64,000 nucleotides of DNA from Paracholeplasma vituli (GCF_025446935.1 NZ_JAOEGN010000001.1:124001-188000), one strand, 5' to 3'. Counted from the stretch's first letter, positions 18,444-26,341 are shown. Notes: a model not told the origin generated them from the sequence alone. Numbers and translations are program-made.

Positions 18444-19290
18444 GATTGTTCAAGAGGGAAATTGAATCATTAAGTGTTATTGTAGAACATTTCAAAATAT
18501 CTCTACTCAATTCGTGATCGTAGTAAGAATCACTAAATAGCTTATTAATTGTTGACACATGTGATCTGAGTGCCCTAATGAGCAAATTGGTGACTCTTGT
18601 GAAAAAAATTCGTCTATTAAATGTTATAGATAATAGTCGAACAATCTCAGTTGTGCATGAATACTCCTGATTTTGTGGATAAAACGTGCCTGAGTGTGAT
18701 TTTTTTATGATGGTTTTAATCGATTCTGATAAATTATCGATATACAGCATGCTTCTTTTATTTGATATATTAGGAAAAATCGGTGTCTTCTTAGCCAATT
18801 TAATCAGTTTTGGAAAATTCCCCTTAGATCCAGGTCCATATATCATTGGCGGTCTTAAGACAACCACATTAAATGTTTCTGATTGTAATGGCAAAATACC
18901 CTCTTCCGCCTGAAGTTTGCTTAATCCATAGAAATTATCTGGATTCGGTTTCGTATCTTTGGTGATCCTTGTTTCTTTTGAGTTATATACAATCATACTA
19001 CTCATGAAGATAAACTGTTTAACACCTGATTCTTTTGCTTTTATTGCTGTTTCTATAGTCAAGTCACGATTAACCTTAAAATACAAATCCTTCATGCTCT
19101 TTTTGGTTGATACATGTGCAATTCCCGCAACATGAAACACAACATCGAACTTCGAAAAATCAAAATTCTTCCAGTTTGGATCTCTCATATCTAAGTTTTC
19201 AACATAAAAGTTTTCTGGTTCTTTCATTAACCATTTTTCAACATTGGTGCCAACATAACTGTTGGCACCTGTGATTAATACTCTTTTCAA
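18436..19290 (-). CDS. NAD-dependent epimerase/dehydratase family protein
   Basis: A 284-residue extended SDR with the cofactor motif ITGANSYVGTN, the VFHVAGIAHV segment, MSSMIVY and catalytic YGLSKLQAE (YxxxK) at about residue 142. It is shorter than GalE, and resembles small SDRs found beside WbuB-like transferases and initiating transferases. It may finish the lipid-linked first sugar or supply a further nucleotide sugar; the substrate cannot be named. It sits between the wbuB-like gene (8-base overlap) and the initiating transferase gene (10-base gap). Confidence 0.8.
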   Translation of the reverse strand: MKRVLITGANSYVGTNVEKWLMKEPENFYVENLDMRDPNWKNFDFSKFDVVFHVAGIAHVSTKKSMKDLYFKVNRDLTIETAIKAKESGVKQFIFMSSMIVYNSKETRITKDTKPNPDNFYGLSKLQAEEGILPLQSETFNVVVLRPPMIYGPGSKGNFPKLIKLAKKTPIFPNISNKRSMLYIDNLSESIKTIIKKSHSGTFYPQNQEYSCTTEIVRLLSITFNRRIFFTRVTNLLIRALRSHVSTINKLFSDSYYDHELSRDILKCSTITLNDSISLLNNHE

Positions 19291-19300
19291 AGATATTCAC

Positions 19301-19921
19301 CTACTTGCTTTCTTTATTGGATTTCTCAAGTGTGCCTGTACCGCCTTCTACAACACCATCTGATTTGAAGATACTGATAATGGTTCCGAAGAATATTTTA
19401 ATATCTAACCATAAACTGATATGTTTAACATAATACCCATCTAATTTGGCTTTTTCAATAATAAGTAATTCGTCTCTACCATGAATTTGTGCGTAACCAG
19501 TTAATCCGGGATATAGATTATGAACACTATACTTATCTCTTTCATCCATTAAATCATATTGGTTCCATAAAGCTGGTCTAGGTCCTATGATGGACATATC
19601 ACCCTTTAGAATATTGATGATTTGAGGTAGTTCATCTAAACTGGTCTTTCTCAAGAATTTACCTACCTTAGTAATCCATTGTTGTGGATTTTCCAACATG
19701 TGTGTAGGTGTATCTTTTGGGGTATCAATACGCATGGTTCTAAACTTCAATATATAGAAATGCTTTTTGTGACGTCCAATTCTTTTTTGTTTAAATAGAA
19801 CTGGCCCTTTAGAATCAAGTTTGATACAAATTATTAATACCAAAAATAGTGGAGATAATACGATCAAGCCAATTAGGGCTAATACAAAATCATAAAAACG
19901 TTTAAACTTTAAATAGAACAT
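19301..19921 (-). CDS. Initiating sugar-phosphate transferase (bacterial sugar transferase family)
   Basis: Transfers a sugar 1-phosphate from a UDP-sugar to undecaprenyl phosphate, the first membrane step of repeat-unit assembly. It is a short, PglC-like form of 206 residues with one N-terminal re-entrant hydrophobic segment (FYDFVLALIGLIVLSPLFLV), then GPVLFKQKRIGRHKKHFYIL, LKFRTM, and the conserved TSLDELPQIINILKG and MSIIGPRPAL motifs. The second gene of the operon. The sugar is likely an N-acetylated deoxy-hexosamine or GlcNAc, judging from the other genes. Confidence 0.92.
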   Translation of the reverse strand: MFYLKFKRFYDFVLALIGLIVLSPLFLVLIICIKLDSKGPVLFKQKRIGRHKKHFYILKFRTMRIDTPKDTPTHMLENPQQWITKVGKFLRKTSLDELPQIINILKGDMSIIGPRPALWNQYDLMDERDKYSVHNLYPGLTGYAQIHGRDELLIIEKAKLDGYYVKHISLWLDIKIFFGTIISIFKSDGVVEGGTGTLEKSNKESK

Positions 19922-19941
19922 AGTTGTTGTGTTTACCTCTT

Positions 19942-20562
19942 TTACTCAAAAAACTCTATAATGTTTTCAATTGGATAATCGATTTGTAACAATTTATCTT
20001 TGATTAAATCTTTCTTTGTATATGTTGCGATTAATATGCCATCATGTTCAAAGTCACGGATGCCTTCTCTTGGGATAATTGCATATTTACCAATTGATGT
20101 ACCTATCTTATCTAAATCATCGTCAATAACTGCGAGCACATTAACTTGATTCGTTTTGCTTGTCATAATCGAGTGTAATAACATCTCTGCGACCTCACCA
20201 GCCCCGTATAATAAGATATTGGTAAATCCTTTTTGTTTAACTGAAACTAAGAACTTCTCAAAGTTTTCTTTCGCTTGAAAGTATAATTCTTTGGTCGCGT
20301 TTAGGTAACCAATGTTCAATACTTTTCGGCGTTCACTGCCTTTTTTCGTGATTAAATACTCTACGGTTTTGGTAGAGTATTTTTTTCTTTTAATCAAACC
20401 ATTTCGTTCAAATTCCTCAAGGTGATCGTTTATCATGCTTACCGCAACCCCTAAGTGTGTCGCAATCTCGCGCTGGGTAATCTTCGGATTTTTCTCAACC
20501 ATATCCAAGATCATATATTCCTTATAAAGAATTGTCGGTTTAAAATATTGGTTATCGTTCAT
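19942..20562 (-). CDS. Winged-helix regulator fused to a Rossmann-like nucleotide-binding domain
   Basis: A 206-residue protein encoded first in the polysaccharide operon. Residues about 15-75 form a winged helix (ITQREIATHLGVAVSMINDHLEEF followed by a basic wing KRKKYSTKTVEYLITKKG). Residues about 110-206 look like a Rossmann or CoA-binding-type fold: ILLYGAGEVAEMLL, VNVLAVIDDDLDKIG, IPREGI and DGILIATYTKKDL, similar to the N-terminal parts of PglD/CapD-type sugar enzymes. This suggests a regulator sensing a nucleotide-sugar or cofactor. The octamer TTGTTCGA flanks its own promoter and also occurs upstream of the 31.7-33.6 kb operon. DNA binding is inferred, not shown. Confidence 0.8.
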   Translation of the reverse strand: MNDNQYFKPTILYKEYMILDMVEKNPKITQREIATHLGVAVSMINDHLEEFERNGLIKRKKYSTKTVEYLITKKGSERRKVLNIGYLNATKELYFQAKENFEKFLVSVKQKGFTNILLYGAGEVAEMLLHSIMTSKTNQVNVLAVIDDDLDKIGTSIGKYAIIPREGIRDFEHDGILIATYTKKDLIKDKLLQIDYPIENIIEFFE

Positions 20563-20575
20563 TGTTTACCATCCA

Positions 20576-20663
20576 TTGTTCGATTATTGAATAATCATAT
20601 TCTACACCATAATACCATGAAATGACAAGTCAAAAATCTCTATTTTGTTCCTTCTTCGAACAA
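20576..20663 (-). promoter_or_regulatory. Capsule operon promoter with paired TTGTTCGA sites
   Basis: On the minus strand an extended -10 (TGGTATTAT, -10 at 20609-20614) precedes the operon. One copy of the octamer lies downstream of it at 20576-20583 and an inverted copy lies upstream at 20656-20663. The second copy also forms half of a 7-bp hairpin, 20644-20650 with 20658-20664. The arrangement suits an operator for the winged-helix protein encoded immediately downstream. Confidence 0.5.
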
Positions 20664-20700
20664 ATGATTCCTGAAGGGTTTCATAAACGCTTTTTAACGC

Positions 20701-20732
20701 AAAAAAATAGCACTTATGGGGTTTAAGTGCTA
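20701..20732 (-). terminator. Rho-independent terminator of the recombinase genes
   Basis: A perfect 9-bp stem (20708-20716 with 20724-20732) followed on the minus strand by seven T. It ends transcription of the recombinase pair before the capsule promoter. Confidence 0.88.
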
Positions 20733-20767
20733 AGTTAATAAACGCTATTTTCCTAACTAATGGATCT

Positions 20768-21736
20768 TTATTCAAACCATAGATAACTAAGAAAATCATC
20801 TTTAAGATATGAGTCTTCATGGATGAGCATCGATTCGATCTGAGTTTCTGAATCGTCTTTGATCCGGTCTAAATACGCTTGATAAACGAGTGTAGATTGG
20901 ATATTCACATGGCCTAACAAGGCTTTGGTTTGTTCAATCGAACCCCCGCGTTCTAGATTGAATAAAGCAGCGGTATGTCTTAATGAGTAGGGGGTAATCC
21001 CGGTATATTCTAAGCCGGTTTCTTTCAACACCTTTTTAAACATCGTGTAGAAAAACATCCGGTTGAGGTGATGGTTCTTTTTCGGATTATGACCCCAAAA
21101 TAAGTAAGGATTATCATCTTTACGTTTAGATAGATAATCGGAAATAGCGAGAATGGTCCCTTTGGAGAGTCTGATCACGACTTTGTTTTGTCCGCTTCGA
21201 CGTGTAATGTATAGGAGAAAAGTTCCATCTACTTCAATAAAATCCGCTCTTTTCGCATGAACGACTTCAAAAACGGAAAGCCCTGAGGTGAGCATCAATG
21301 AGATGATCGCGTGGTTTCGGTAGTGCCAAATGGATTTACGCTGTTTTTTGGTGGTTAGTAATAGGTGTCTCGCTTCATCAATCGTTAACACCGATTTATT
21401 CATTCGTTTTTTGATTCTCTCATTCTTAACCATCTGCATGATATCGTATTGGTAAATCTCAGGTAACCCTAGCCTTTTTTGATTCAAGCTCAAATACTGG
21501 TATAACCCTTTTAAAGCGCTGATATGGACATGAATGTAATAGGTTGAATTCCCGAGGTCTCTTTTATAATCCCGGTAGTGGATAATATCACTCGTTCTTG
21601 GATATAAGATGTCATTTTCCTTTAAGTACGCTATAAAGTGTTTAAATGAGATTCGGTAAGATTTTAACGTGCTCGGTGCGAGCTTCTTTTCCGCTAAATA
21701 CGTTTCAGATAAAGCCTCTAATGGGTGTGTTTTCAA
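20768..21736 (-). CDS. Tyrosine recombinase-like protein lacking catalytic residues
   Basis: A 322-residue phage-integrase-type protein with an N-terminal SAM-like core-binding domain (about 1-85) and a C-terminal catalytic domain. It keeps R253 (in SLRHT), H276 (LLGH) and Y285 (STLVY), and K185 may be the beta-sheet lysine. The first arginine of the R-H-R-H-Y set is missing: SGLSVFEV has S154 where its neighbour has R154. The first histidine is Y250. It may therefore be inactive as a strand-transferase and act as a partner or DNA-binding subunit. The start is a TTG at 21736, 2 bases after the upstream recombinase stop, with a GGAG site. Confidence 0.87.
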   Translation of the reverse strand: MKTHPLEALSETYLAEKKLAPSTLKSYRISFKHFIAYLKENDILYPRTSDIIHYRDYKRDLGNSTYYIHVHISALKGLYQYLSLNQKRLGLPEIYQYDIMQMVKNERIKKRMNKSVLTIDEARHLLLTTKKQRKSIWHYRNHAIISLMLTSGLSVFEVVHAKRADFIEVDGTFLLYITRRSGQNKVVIRLSKGTILAISDYLSKRKDDNPYLFWGHNPKKNHHLNRMFFYTMFKKVLKETGLEYTGITPYSLRHTAALFNLERGGSIEQTKALLGHVNIQSTLVYQAYLDRIKDDSETQIESMLIHEDSYLKDDFLSYLWFE

Positions 21737-21738
21737 GA

Positions 21739-22686
21739 TTATGTCTCCTCTTTATGCGTATCATTTAAAATCAAACGTTCGATTTCATTTTCCGGTTCAT
21801 CCAACAGTTGAGCGACATGATGGGCATAAATCAGGGTGGTCGACACGTCTTCGTGCCTTAAAAACTGCCTGGTTGATTCTAAAGAAGCACCCCTCTGTAA
21901 ATTCATCGTCGCAGCGGTATGTCTTAGCCCATGAGCAGTCACTTTCGACTCTTCTAACCCAGCATCTTTCATCAACTGTTTGAACATCTTGATGACAAAT
22001 GAGCGAGATAAATACGGGGTAGTTTGGTGTCTCGAATGGCCAATGAATAAAAAGGGATTGGTATCTACCCGCAAGGATAAGTAATCATTGATGGCTTCTT
22101 CTAAGCCTTTAGGAATCTTCACATACGCATCCGCTGAGGTTCGACCTTTCCCTTGAATATATAAGACTAATTGATCTTTAACGCGTTTTAAATCCTTACG
22201 CTTCGCGCGTCTTACCTCAATACTCCTAACGCCTGTGGTGAGCATCAAATATACGATCGCATAATCACGATATTCCGATTTTGTTTGTCTACGGTTTTTC
22301 AAATAGGATAGTAGTTGTTTTGCCTCTTCTTTGGATAGGGTGGGTTTAAACACATTATGGTCGATGGGTTCACGTTTGATGGGTTGCATAAGATCAAAAG
22401 CATACACATCGGATAACCCTAGCCGTTGTTGATTCAACCTTAAATACTGGTAAAAGTTTTTTAAAGTAGTGATTTGATGGTTAGTCCAACGAACTGAACA
22501 ACCCTCGCTCTTTTTCCATTCTAAAAAATCAACCACATCTGATGTTTTAGGATAGATTATTTGATGTTCTTTCAAATAGTTCACGTATTGATTTAGGGTC
22601 GTTTTGAAAAGGTCATAAGTCCCTTGTGTGATATCTTTATCAGCAAGGTATTGATGGATCAAGGGTTCTAAGGGGTGTTCGTTCAT
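21739..22686 (-). CDS. Tyrosine recombinase (XerC/D-like), intact active site
   Basis: A 315-residue recombinase that cuts and rejoins DNA through a 3'-phosphotyrosine link. The start at ATG 22686 (MNEHPLEPLI) matches the start of its tandem partner (MKTHPLEALS); an upstream ATG at 22728 is less likely. All catalytic residues are visible: R154 (TGVRSIEV), K180 (QGKGRTS), H252 and R255 (AHGLRHT), H278 (LRHED) and Y287 (TTLIYAHH). The two proteins have the same domain plan and similar N-termini, so the pair arose by duplication. A 39-bp palindrome lies 80 bases upstream. Confidence 0.9.
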   Translation of the reverse strand: MNEHPLEPLIHQYLADKDITQGTYDLFKTTLNQYVNYLKEHQIIYPKTSDVVDFLEWKKSEGCSVRWTNHQITTLKNFYQYLRLNQQRLGLSDVYAFDLMQPIKREPIDHNVFKPTLSKEEAKQLLSYLKNRRQTKSEYRDYAIVYLMLTTGVRSIEVRRAKRKDLKRVKDQLVLYIQGKGRTSADAYVKIPKGLEEAINDYLSLRVDTNPFLFIGHSRHQTTPYLSRSFVIKMFKQLMKDAGLEESKVTAHGLRHTAATMNLQRGASLESTRQFLRHEDVSTTLIYAHHVAQLLDEPENEIERLILNDTHKEET

Positions 22687-22766
22687 GGTTTTATATCCTA
22701 TCTTAAATATTCTTCTATAATAGTACAAACGAAAGATGTATTTTTACTTTTTACCGGGTTTTATAA

Positions 22767-22805
22767 TTTACTGAATCATGATTCACTGAATCGTGTTTCA
22801 GTAAA
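22767..22805. repeat. 39-bp imperfect palindrome upstream of the recombinase pair
   Basis: Both strands read nearly the same: 34 of 39 positions match their reverse complement, with 9-bp perfect outer arms (22767-22775 with 22797-22805). Nested inside is a perfect 14-bp palindrome (22772-22785), and ACTGAATC is repeated at about 22770 and 22785. This could be the recombinase crossover site, an autoregulatory operator, or both. Confidence 0.7.
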
Positions 22806-22853
22806 AATTAACAAAATAAAAAAACAGAATCTCATTGAAGAGTTTTCTGTTTT
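22804..22853 (-). terminator. Rho-independent terminator of the antitoxin-like gene
   Basis: A 9-bp stem (22821-22829 with 22845-22853), extended by a short inner pairing, is followed on the minus strand by a T-rich tail. It separates the broken small gene and PIN module from the recombinases. Confidence 0.7.
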
Positions 22854-22897
22854 ATGGATTAAATGGACAATTTCGATGACATCGTTTTATGGAGCAC

Positions 22898-23133
22898 TCA
22901 TTCTAAGGGTTTTTTAAATGTTCCTTTAATCAAATCGAGTGCATCTTCATAGGTAAAGAGTCCTTCAGCGAATTGTGAGATTATTTTTTTTAACTGTTCT
23001 GGATAAGGTTTTCCACCAGTTAGGTTAATCGCTTCGGCCAATTCGAGTAATTGATTGGTGGATTCGTTTTTATTGTTGTATTTTTCTTGTTTTCATCGAT
23101 ATGCATAAGGATAGTCTCGTTATTGTCTATCAT
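22898..23133 (-). pseudogene. Small antitoxin-like gene with a frameshift
   Basis: ATG 23133 with a GAGGAG site opens a frame (MIDNNETILMHIDENKK) that loses its way in an A run near 23087-23091. Adding one A joins it to the next block, YNNKNESTNQLLELAEAINL then KPYPEQLKKIISQFAEGLFTYED, ending at TGA 22898. The repaired product is about 79 residues. The helical pattern of the second block, with an alternating 'ELAEAI ... F-x-x-G-x-(3)-ED' layout, resembles VbhA-type antitoxins, but no Fic-type toxin gene is adjacent. The family call is weak; the gene structure and frameshift are clear. Confidence 0.5.
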
Positions 23134-23164
23134 TTGATAACTCCTCGTTTGATGTATGTGATGA

Positions 23165-23704
23165 CTATTTCGATAAATCCATCTCTAATTTAAACTGCTC
23201 AATGAGCCTAACATCAATGTAACACGACGTTTTATCCGATACCAAATCATCTAAATAAGACTTGAGTAGATCGGTTGATAAAACATCTTTTTTATAAGCT
23301 CTACCGAGAATGCCTAGAATACCTGTATATCTGACATCAAGATACTCACAAGCTTTTCTAACCAGTTTGTCATTGCTATTGCAGTAGTAATGATTTTCTT
23401 TTGTTATCGCAATCGCGAATCGATCGTATCTAGATAGCCTTTTAAATGAATCATTCGTGACCAATGTGGCATATGTATTTAACCCGATTTCTGTATCAAT
23501 AGATCCCAATACAAATGGATAAGCCTTTAGAATTTCCTTAATCTCTGATGTCGTTTCATCTTCATAAATGACCTTAGGAATAATGACGCTATCAAAAATC
23601 AAGAATAATAAAGGAATACTGTTCAGCTCATATAAATCCACTAAAATATTATTATCTACAACTACACTGATGTTACTTGAGTGATAAATATCGTTCATCC
23701 ACAT
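23165..23704 (-). CDS. PIN-domain-like protein, partner of the XRE/ImmA gene
   Basis: A 179-residue protein with a PIN-like order of acidic residues: VVVDNNILVDLYEL near the start, IYEDE near residue 48, RYDRFAIAIT near 93, and CNSNDKLVRKACEYLDV near 108. PIN proteins are metal-dependent RNases, often toxins. The gene overlaps the upstream HTH-peptidase gene by 32 bases, so they are translated together. It may be the effector of a two-gene toxin/regulator module. Some PIN positions are non-standard (DNN where D-x-N is usual), so nuclease activity is not certain. Confidence 0.7.
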   Translation of the reverse strand: MWMNDIYHSSNISVVVDNNILVDLYELNSIPLLFLIFDSVIIPKVIYEDETTSEIKEILKAYPFVLGSIDTEIGLNTYATLVTNDSFKRLSRYDRFAIAITKENHYYCNSNDKLVRKACEYLDVRYTGILGILGRAYKKDVLSTDLLKSYLDDLVSDKTSCYIDVRLIEQFKLEMDLSK

Positions 23705-24803
23705 CTCTCCACTCTTTCAACAGTTTTCTAGTGTCTAGGGTATCTAATCCCAATACTTCTGAGATTTTATTAGCACTGATTTCCTCAGTCAGATACAGCT
23801 CTTTGATTTTGTTGACAAGCTTGATATTTTTTTCTTGAATATCAATTTTTTCGAGTGGAAATGGTTCTGCATGTCTAAAACCGTTTGAGGTGATACTCTT
23901 CCAAAACTTACCATATACATCTTTGGATATAAAACCATATTCATATAACATCACATAAATAGTTTGAATGCTCACTTTAAAGTATTTTTTCATTTCAAAT
24001 AAATCTACCTGGTCTCTTGATTGGATAAATGAGTCAACTAGATTTTTCGGCATCAAAAAATAGCCTGCAAATTTGTTAGCGATTTGTTCATTTAAATCTG
24101 ATTTACCACTGGTATAGAAGGCGTTATGTTGCCTATTTGAATATTGATTTGAATGAAACAACAGGTGGGCATATTCATGAATCAATGAGAATATTTTTCT
24201 TTCCTCAGAGATTTGATCAGCGTTATTAATTAAAATGTAGCTACCCAAATCTGAAGTATAAGATGACGCTCCAAAATAGGCATCATTTTTAAAGTCTTTT
24301 ACAATAACGTGAATACCGATGTTTTGAATTACATCGAAATAGTTATCCGGGATGACATTTTCAATATTAGCAATTCTTCTTTGGTCATATGCTATTTTTT
24401 CAATCATACTAAATAAGGTTTTCTTATCTTCAGTTAAGTTCATTTGATATTTTTGTGGGATATATTGATACCCAACATTGCCAATGATGTCTAAATAACT
24501 AAAAATGCTATTGGTTAAATGCTCTATATCGATATCCTGAATATCTTTATTAGGCTTATCAGCACGAAACATAAAATTAAGTGCGTGATTATCTTCTTTA
24601 AAGAAGAACTCAAAAGGTTTTCTAAAGTATTGTGCGATCGCCATCAGTTTTTCGCTATCTATCGCTTGTTTACCTTCAACGTAATTACTTAAAGTCGGGT
24701 GAGTGATTCCAATAGACTCACTCAATTGTCTCAATGAAATGTTATCCTTTTCCATGAGTTTCTTAATATTTTGTCCGATGACTAGTGAAATGTTCATTTT
24801 CAT
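23673..24803 (-). CDS. XRE-family HTH regulator with ImmA/IrrE metallopeptidase domain
   Basis: A 376-residue protein. Residues about 8-65 are an XRE helix-turn-helix (ISLRQLSESIGITHPTLSNYVEG). Residues about 150-260 are an ImmA/IrrE (DUF955) zinc peptidase with the HEYAH motif at 209-213 and the second zinc-ligand helix EQIANKFAGYFLMP at about 239-252. A C-terminal helical segment (about 325-376) looks like another small HTH. Such proteins bind DNA and cleave repressors or their partner when triggered. The gene forms a unit with the overlapping PIN gene. A dyad at 24829-24865 covers its promoter and suggests self-regulation. Confidence 0.9.
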   Translation of the reverse strand: MKMNISLVIGQNIKKLMEKDNISLRQLSESIGITHPTLSNYVEGKQAIDSEKLMAIAQYFRKPFEFFFKEDNHALNFMFRADKPNKDIQDIDIEHLTNSIFSYLDIIGNVGYQYIPQKYQMNLTEDKKTLFSMIEKIAYDQRRIANIENVIPDNYFDVIQNIGIHVIVKDFKNDAYFGASSYTSDLGSYILINNADQISEERKIFSLIHEYAHLLFHSNQYSNRQHNAFYTSGKSDLNEQIANKFAGYFLMPKNLVDSFIQSRDQVDLFEMKKYFKVSIQTIYVMLYEYGFISKDVYGKFWKSITSNGFRHAEPFPLEKIDIQEKNIKLVNKIKELYLTEEISANKISEVLGLDTLDTRKLLKEWRDVDERYLSLK

Positions 24804-24825
24804 CTCTCCTTTTTATTACACCTAT

Positions 24826-24865
24826 ATTTTACCATAGTAATATATATTTAAAAATATATTGGTAA
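24826..24865 (-). promoter_or_regulatory. Promoter and operator-like dyad of the XRE/ImmA-PIN unit
   Basis: An extended -10 (TGGTAAAAT, -10 at 24826-24831) lies inside a dyad whose outer arms TTACCA (24829-24834) and TGGTAA (24860-24865) flank AT-rich inner arms. This suits binding by the XRE domain of the downstream gene. Confidence 0.5.
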
Positions 24866-24953
24866 TTTTTTTTACCGTTATTTAGATTTTCGTCTGTCGT
24901 TTTCTTAACAGTTTGAATTCATAGTTTGTCAATTTGATTACTTTTCATAACAC

Positions 24954-24994
24954 AAAAAAGGATTATTTATATGGATATAAAATAATCCTTTTTT
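24954..24994. terminator. Strong bidirectional terminator of the TIR operon
   Basis: A perfect 15-bp stem (24954-24968 with 24980-24994) with six A on one side and six T on the other. It ends the TIR operon on the minus strand and insulates it from the XRE/PIN unit. Confidence 0.9.
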
Positions 24995-25069
24995 ACTCAT
25001 TTGCTTTAAATCGAGTGAACAACTACTAAGTATATTTGATCCATAGTGTTTCATATTATGAAAGATTAG

Positions 25070-25945
25070 TTACATTTTAGCCCAAGTGGTTACTAAATCC
25101 AAACTTTCCTTTACAACTATCCCTCTTGAACGTTCATAAACTAAGGTATCATTTGAAGACAAAACCTCTACATTTTTGTTACCTTTACAGTAACCGTCGA
25201 GATCTAAAATACCGATGCTGTTCTTTTTGTAAGCTGAAAAGTAACCAACTTCCCAAGCCATCCAATTTGTTGTTTGAGAGGATTTTATATTGAAAAAAAG
25301 TAATTTATTCGATTGCATCATCCGCTTACTTAACAATTTAACTGTATCTTCAGACAATTCTTTTCTATCGACTTCATAATCAAAAATCCAATCCACATAA
25401 ACGTTTAATTTGTAATATTCTGACAGAATATAATATACAACAATATTGTAGAATTTTAAATAATATCTATGCGATAGAAATATATCGAAGGCTATGTTAT
25501 CGTATTCGTTTTCAAGTTCCATCTCAGGTATTTTCGTATATTCCATTAAACTACGTTTTAAAAGGCTTGCAGAATAGTATTTCAGTATTGATCTATGTAT
25601 TTCATAAATTTCAAAAACAAGCTTAAGTGTTTCTTCTTTACCCTCTTCATCATTATAAGATTTGTAGTATAAACGAATCGCTTTGTCTGTGTTCTTATTT
25701 TCTTTTTCCATTTCGGCTTGAATATAATCAACATAAATACTTAGAGATGAAATTTTCTTTTCAAATATCAAATCAAACGTATACAAGAACAACTCGAAAT
25801 TTTCAGTACTTTTAATATTAATGATCTGGTTTAACTTTCTTTCAAATTCTTTGAATTGTTCAGGAATTTCGATATCTTTATTTTGAAAGTGATAAAGTAA
25901 GCTTTTAATAGAATTTCTGGTATCCACGAATTTTTCTTCAGGCAT
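25070..25945 (-). CDS. TIR-like domain protein with helical N-terminal domain
   Basis: A 291-residue protein, third gene of a three-gene operon. Residues 1-145 are helical with no family I recognise. Residues about 151-275 read as a TIR-like fold: FDIFLSHR at 153-160, VYVDWIFD at 182-189, and TNWMAWEVGYFSAYK at 226-240. The last segment matches the W-x-x-x-E pattern of TIR NADases, making E232 the likely catalytic glutamate. It would bind NAD or a nucleotide signal, as in Thoeris and related immune systems. The gene starts 2 bases after the membrane-protein gene stop. Domain assignment is by eye. Confidence 0.75.
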   Translation of the reverse strand: MPEEKFVDTRNSIKSLLYHFQNKDIEIPEQFKEFERKLNQIINIKSTENFELFLYTFDLIFEKKISSLSIYVDYIQAEMEKENKNTDKAIRLYYKSYNDEEGKEETLKLVFEIYEIHRSILKYYSASLLKRSLMEYTKIPEMELENEYDNIAFDIFLSHRYYLKFYNIVVYYILSEYYKLNVYVDWIFDYEVDRKELSEDTVKLLSKRMMQSNKLLFFNIKSSQTTNWMAWEVGYFSAYKKNSIGILDLDGYCKGNKNVEVLSSNDTLVYERSRGIVVKESLDLVTTWAKM

Positions 25946-25947
25946 TG

Positions 25948-26325
25948 TTAGATCACGCTAGTAGCTGTTAGGTGCAATACAAATATAAACAAAATCTGAG
26001 TAAAATATAATGGGAATATTGTTTTGCTAAAAGCTACTTTGAATAATGCTGGCTTTAGGTTGTATTTTTTGTAATTCAATCCTTTATCATCAGTATATAT
26101 ATCCTCAATTTTTCTATAGATTCTTTCCATTGAAAGGTAAAATGAGTCAAGATACCAAAAAACTAAGATTGTTACACATGCAACTAACAAAAGGATGATA
26201 TTACTATTATCTTTTATTGCGTTGCTAATAAATCCGACAAATGTTACTGCAAATCCTTTGATTGCAAAGGATTGAACTGTAAATCTTTGAATAATTTGTT
26301 GTGTTAATTCTGGTTTCAATTGCAT
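25948..26325 (-). CDS. Small membrane protein of the TIR operon
   Basis: A 125-residue protein with hydrophobic segments at about 20-36, 42-58 and 101-120, and a cytosolic-looking linker containing DSFYLSMERIYRKIEDIYTD. An AAGGAG site precedes the ATG. It lies between two TIR-like genes with gaps of 16 and 2 bases. I know no named family with certainty; small two- or three-helix membrane proteins serve as effectors or anchors in several nucleotide-signal immune systems. The role here is inferred from context. Confidence 0.75.
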   Translation of the reverse strand: MQLKPELTQQIIQRFTVQSFAIKGFAVTFVGFISNAIKDNSNIILLLVACVTILVFWYLDSFYLSMERIYRKIEDIYTDDKGLNYKKYNLKPALFKVAFSKTIFPLYFTQILFIFVLHLTATSVI

Positions 26326-26341
26326 ATTTTCTCCTTAAATT

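Noticed and set aside
20644-20675. LexA-like site near the capsule promoter
   Set aside because: It resembles CGAAC-N4-GTTCG only in one half; the simpler octamer repeat explains it better.
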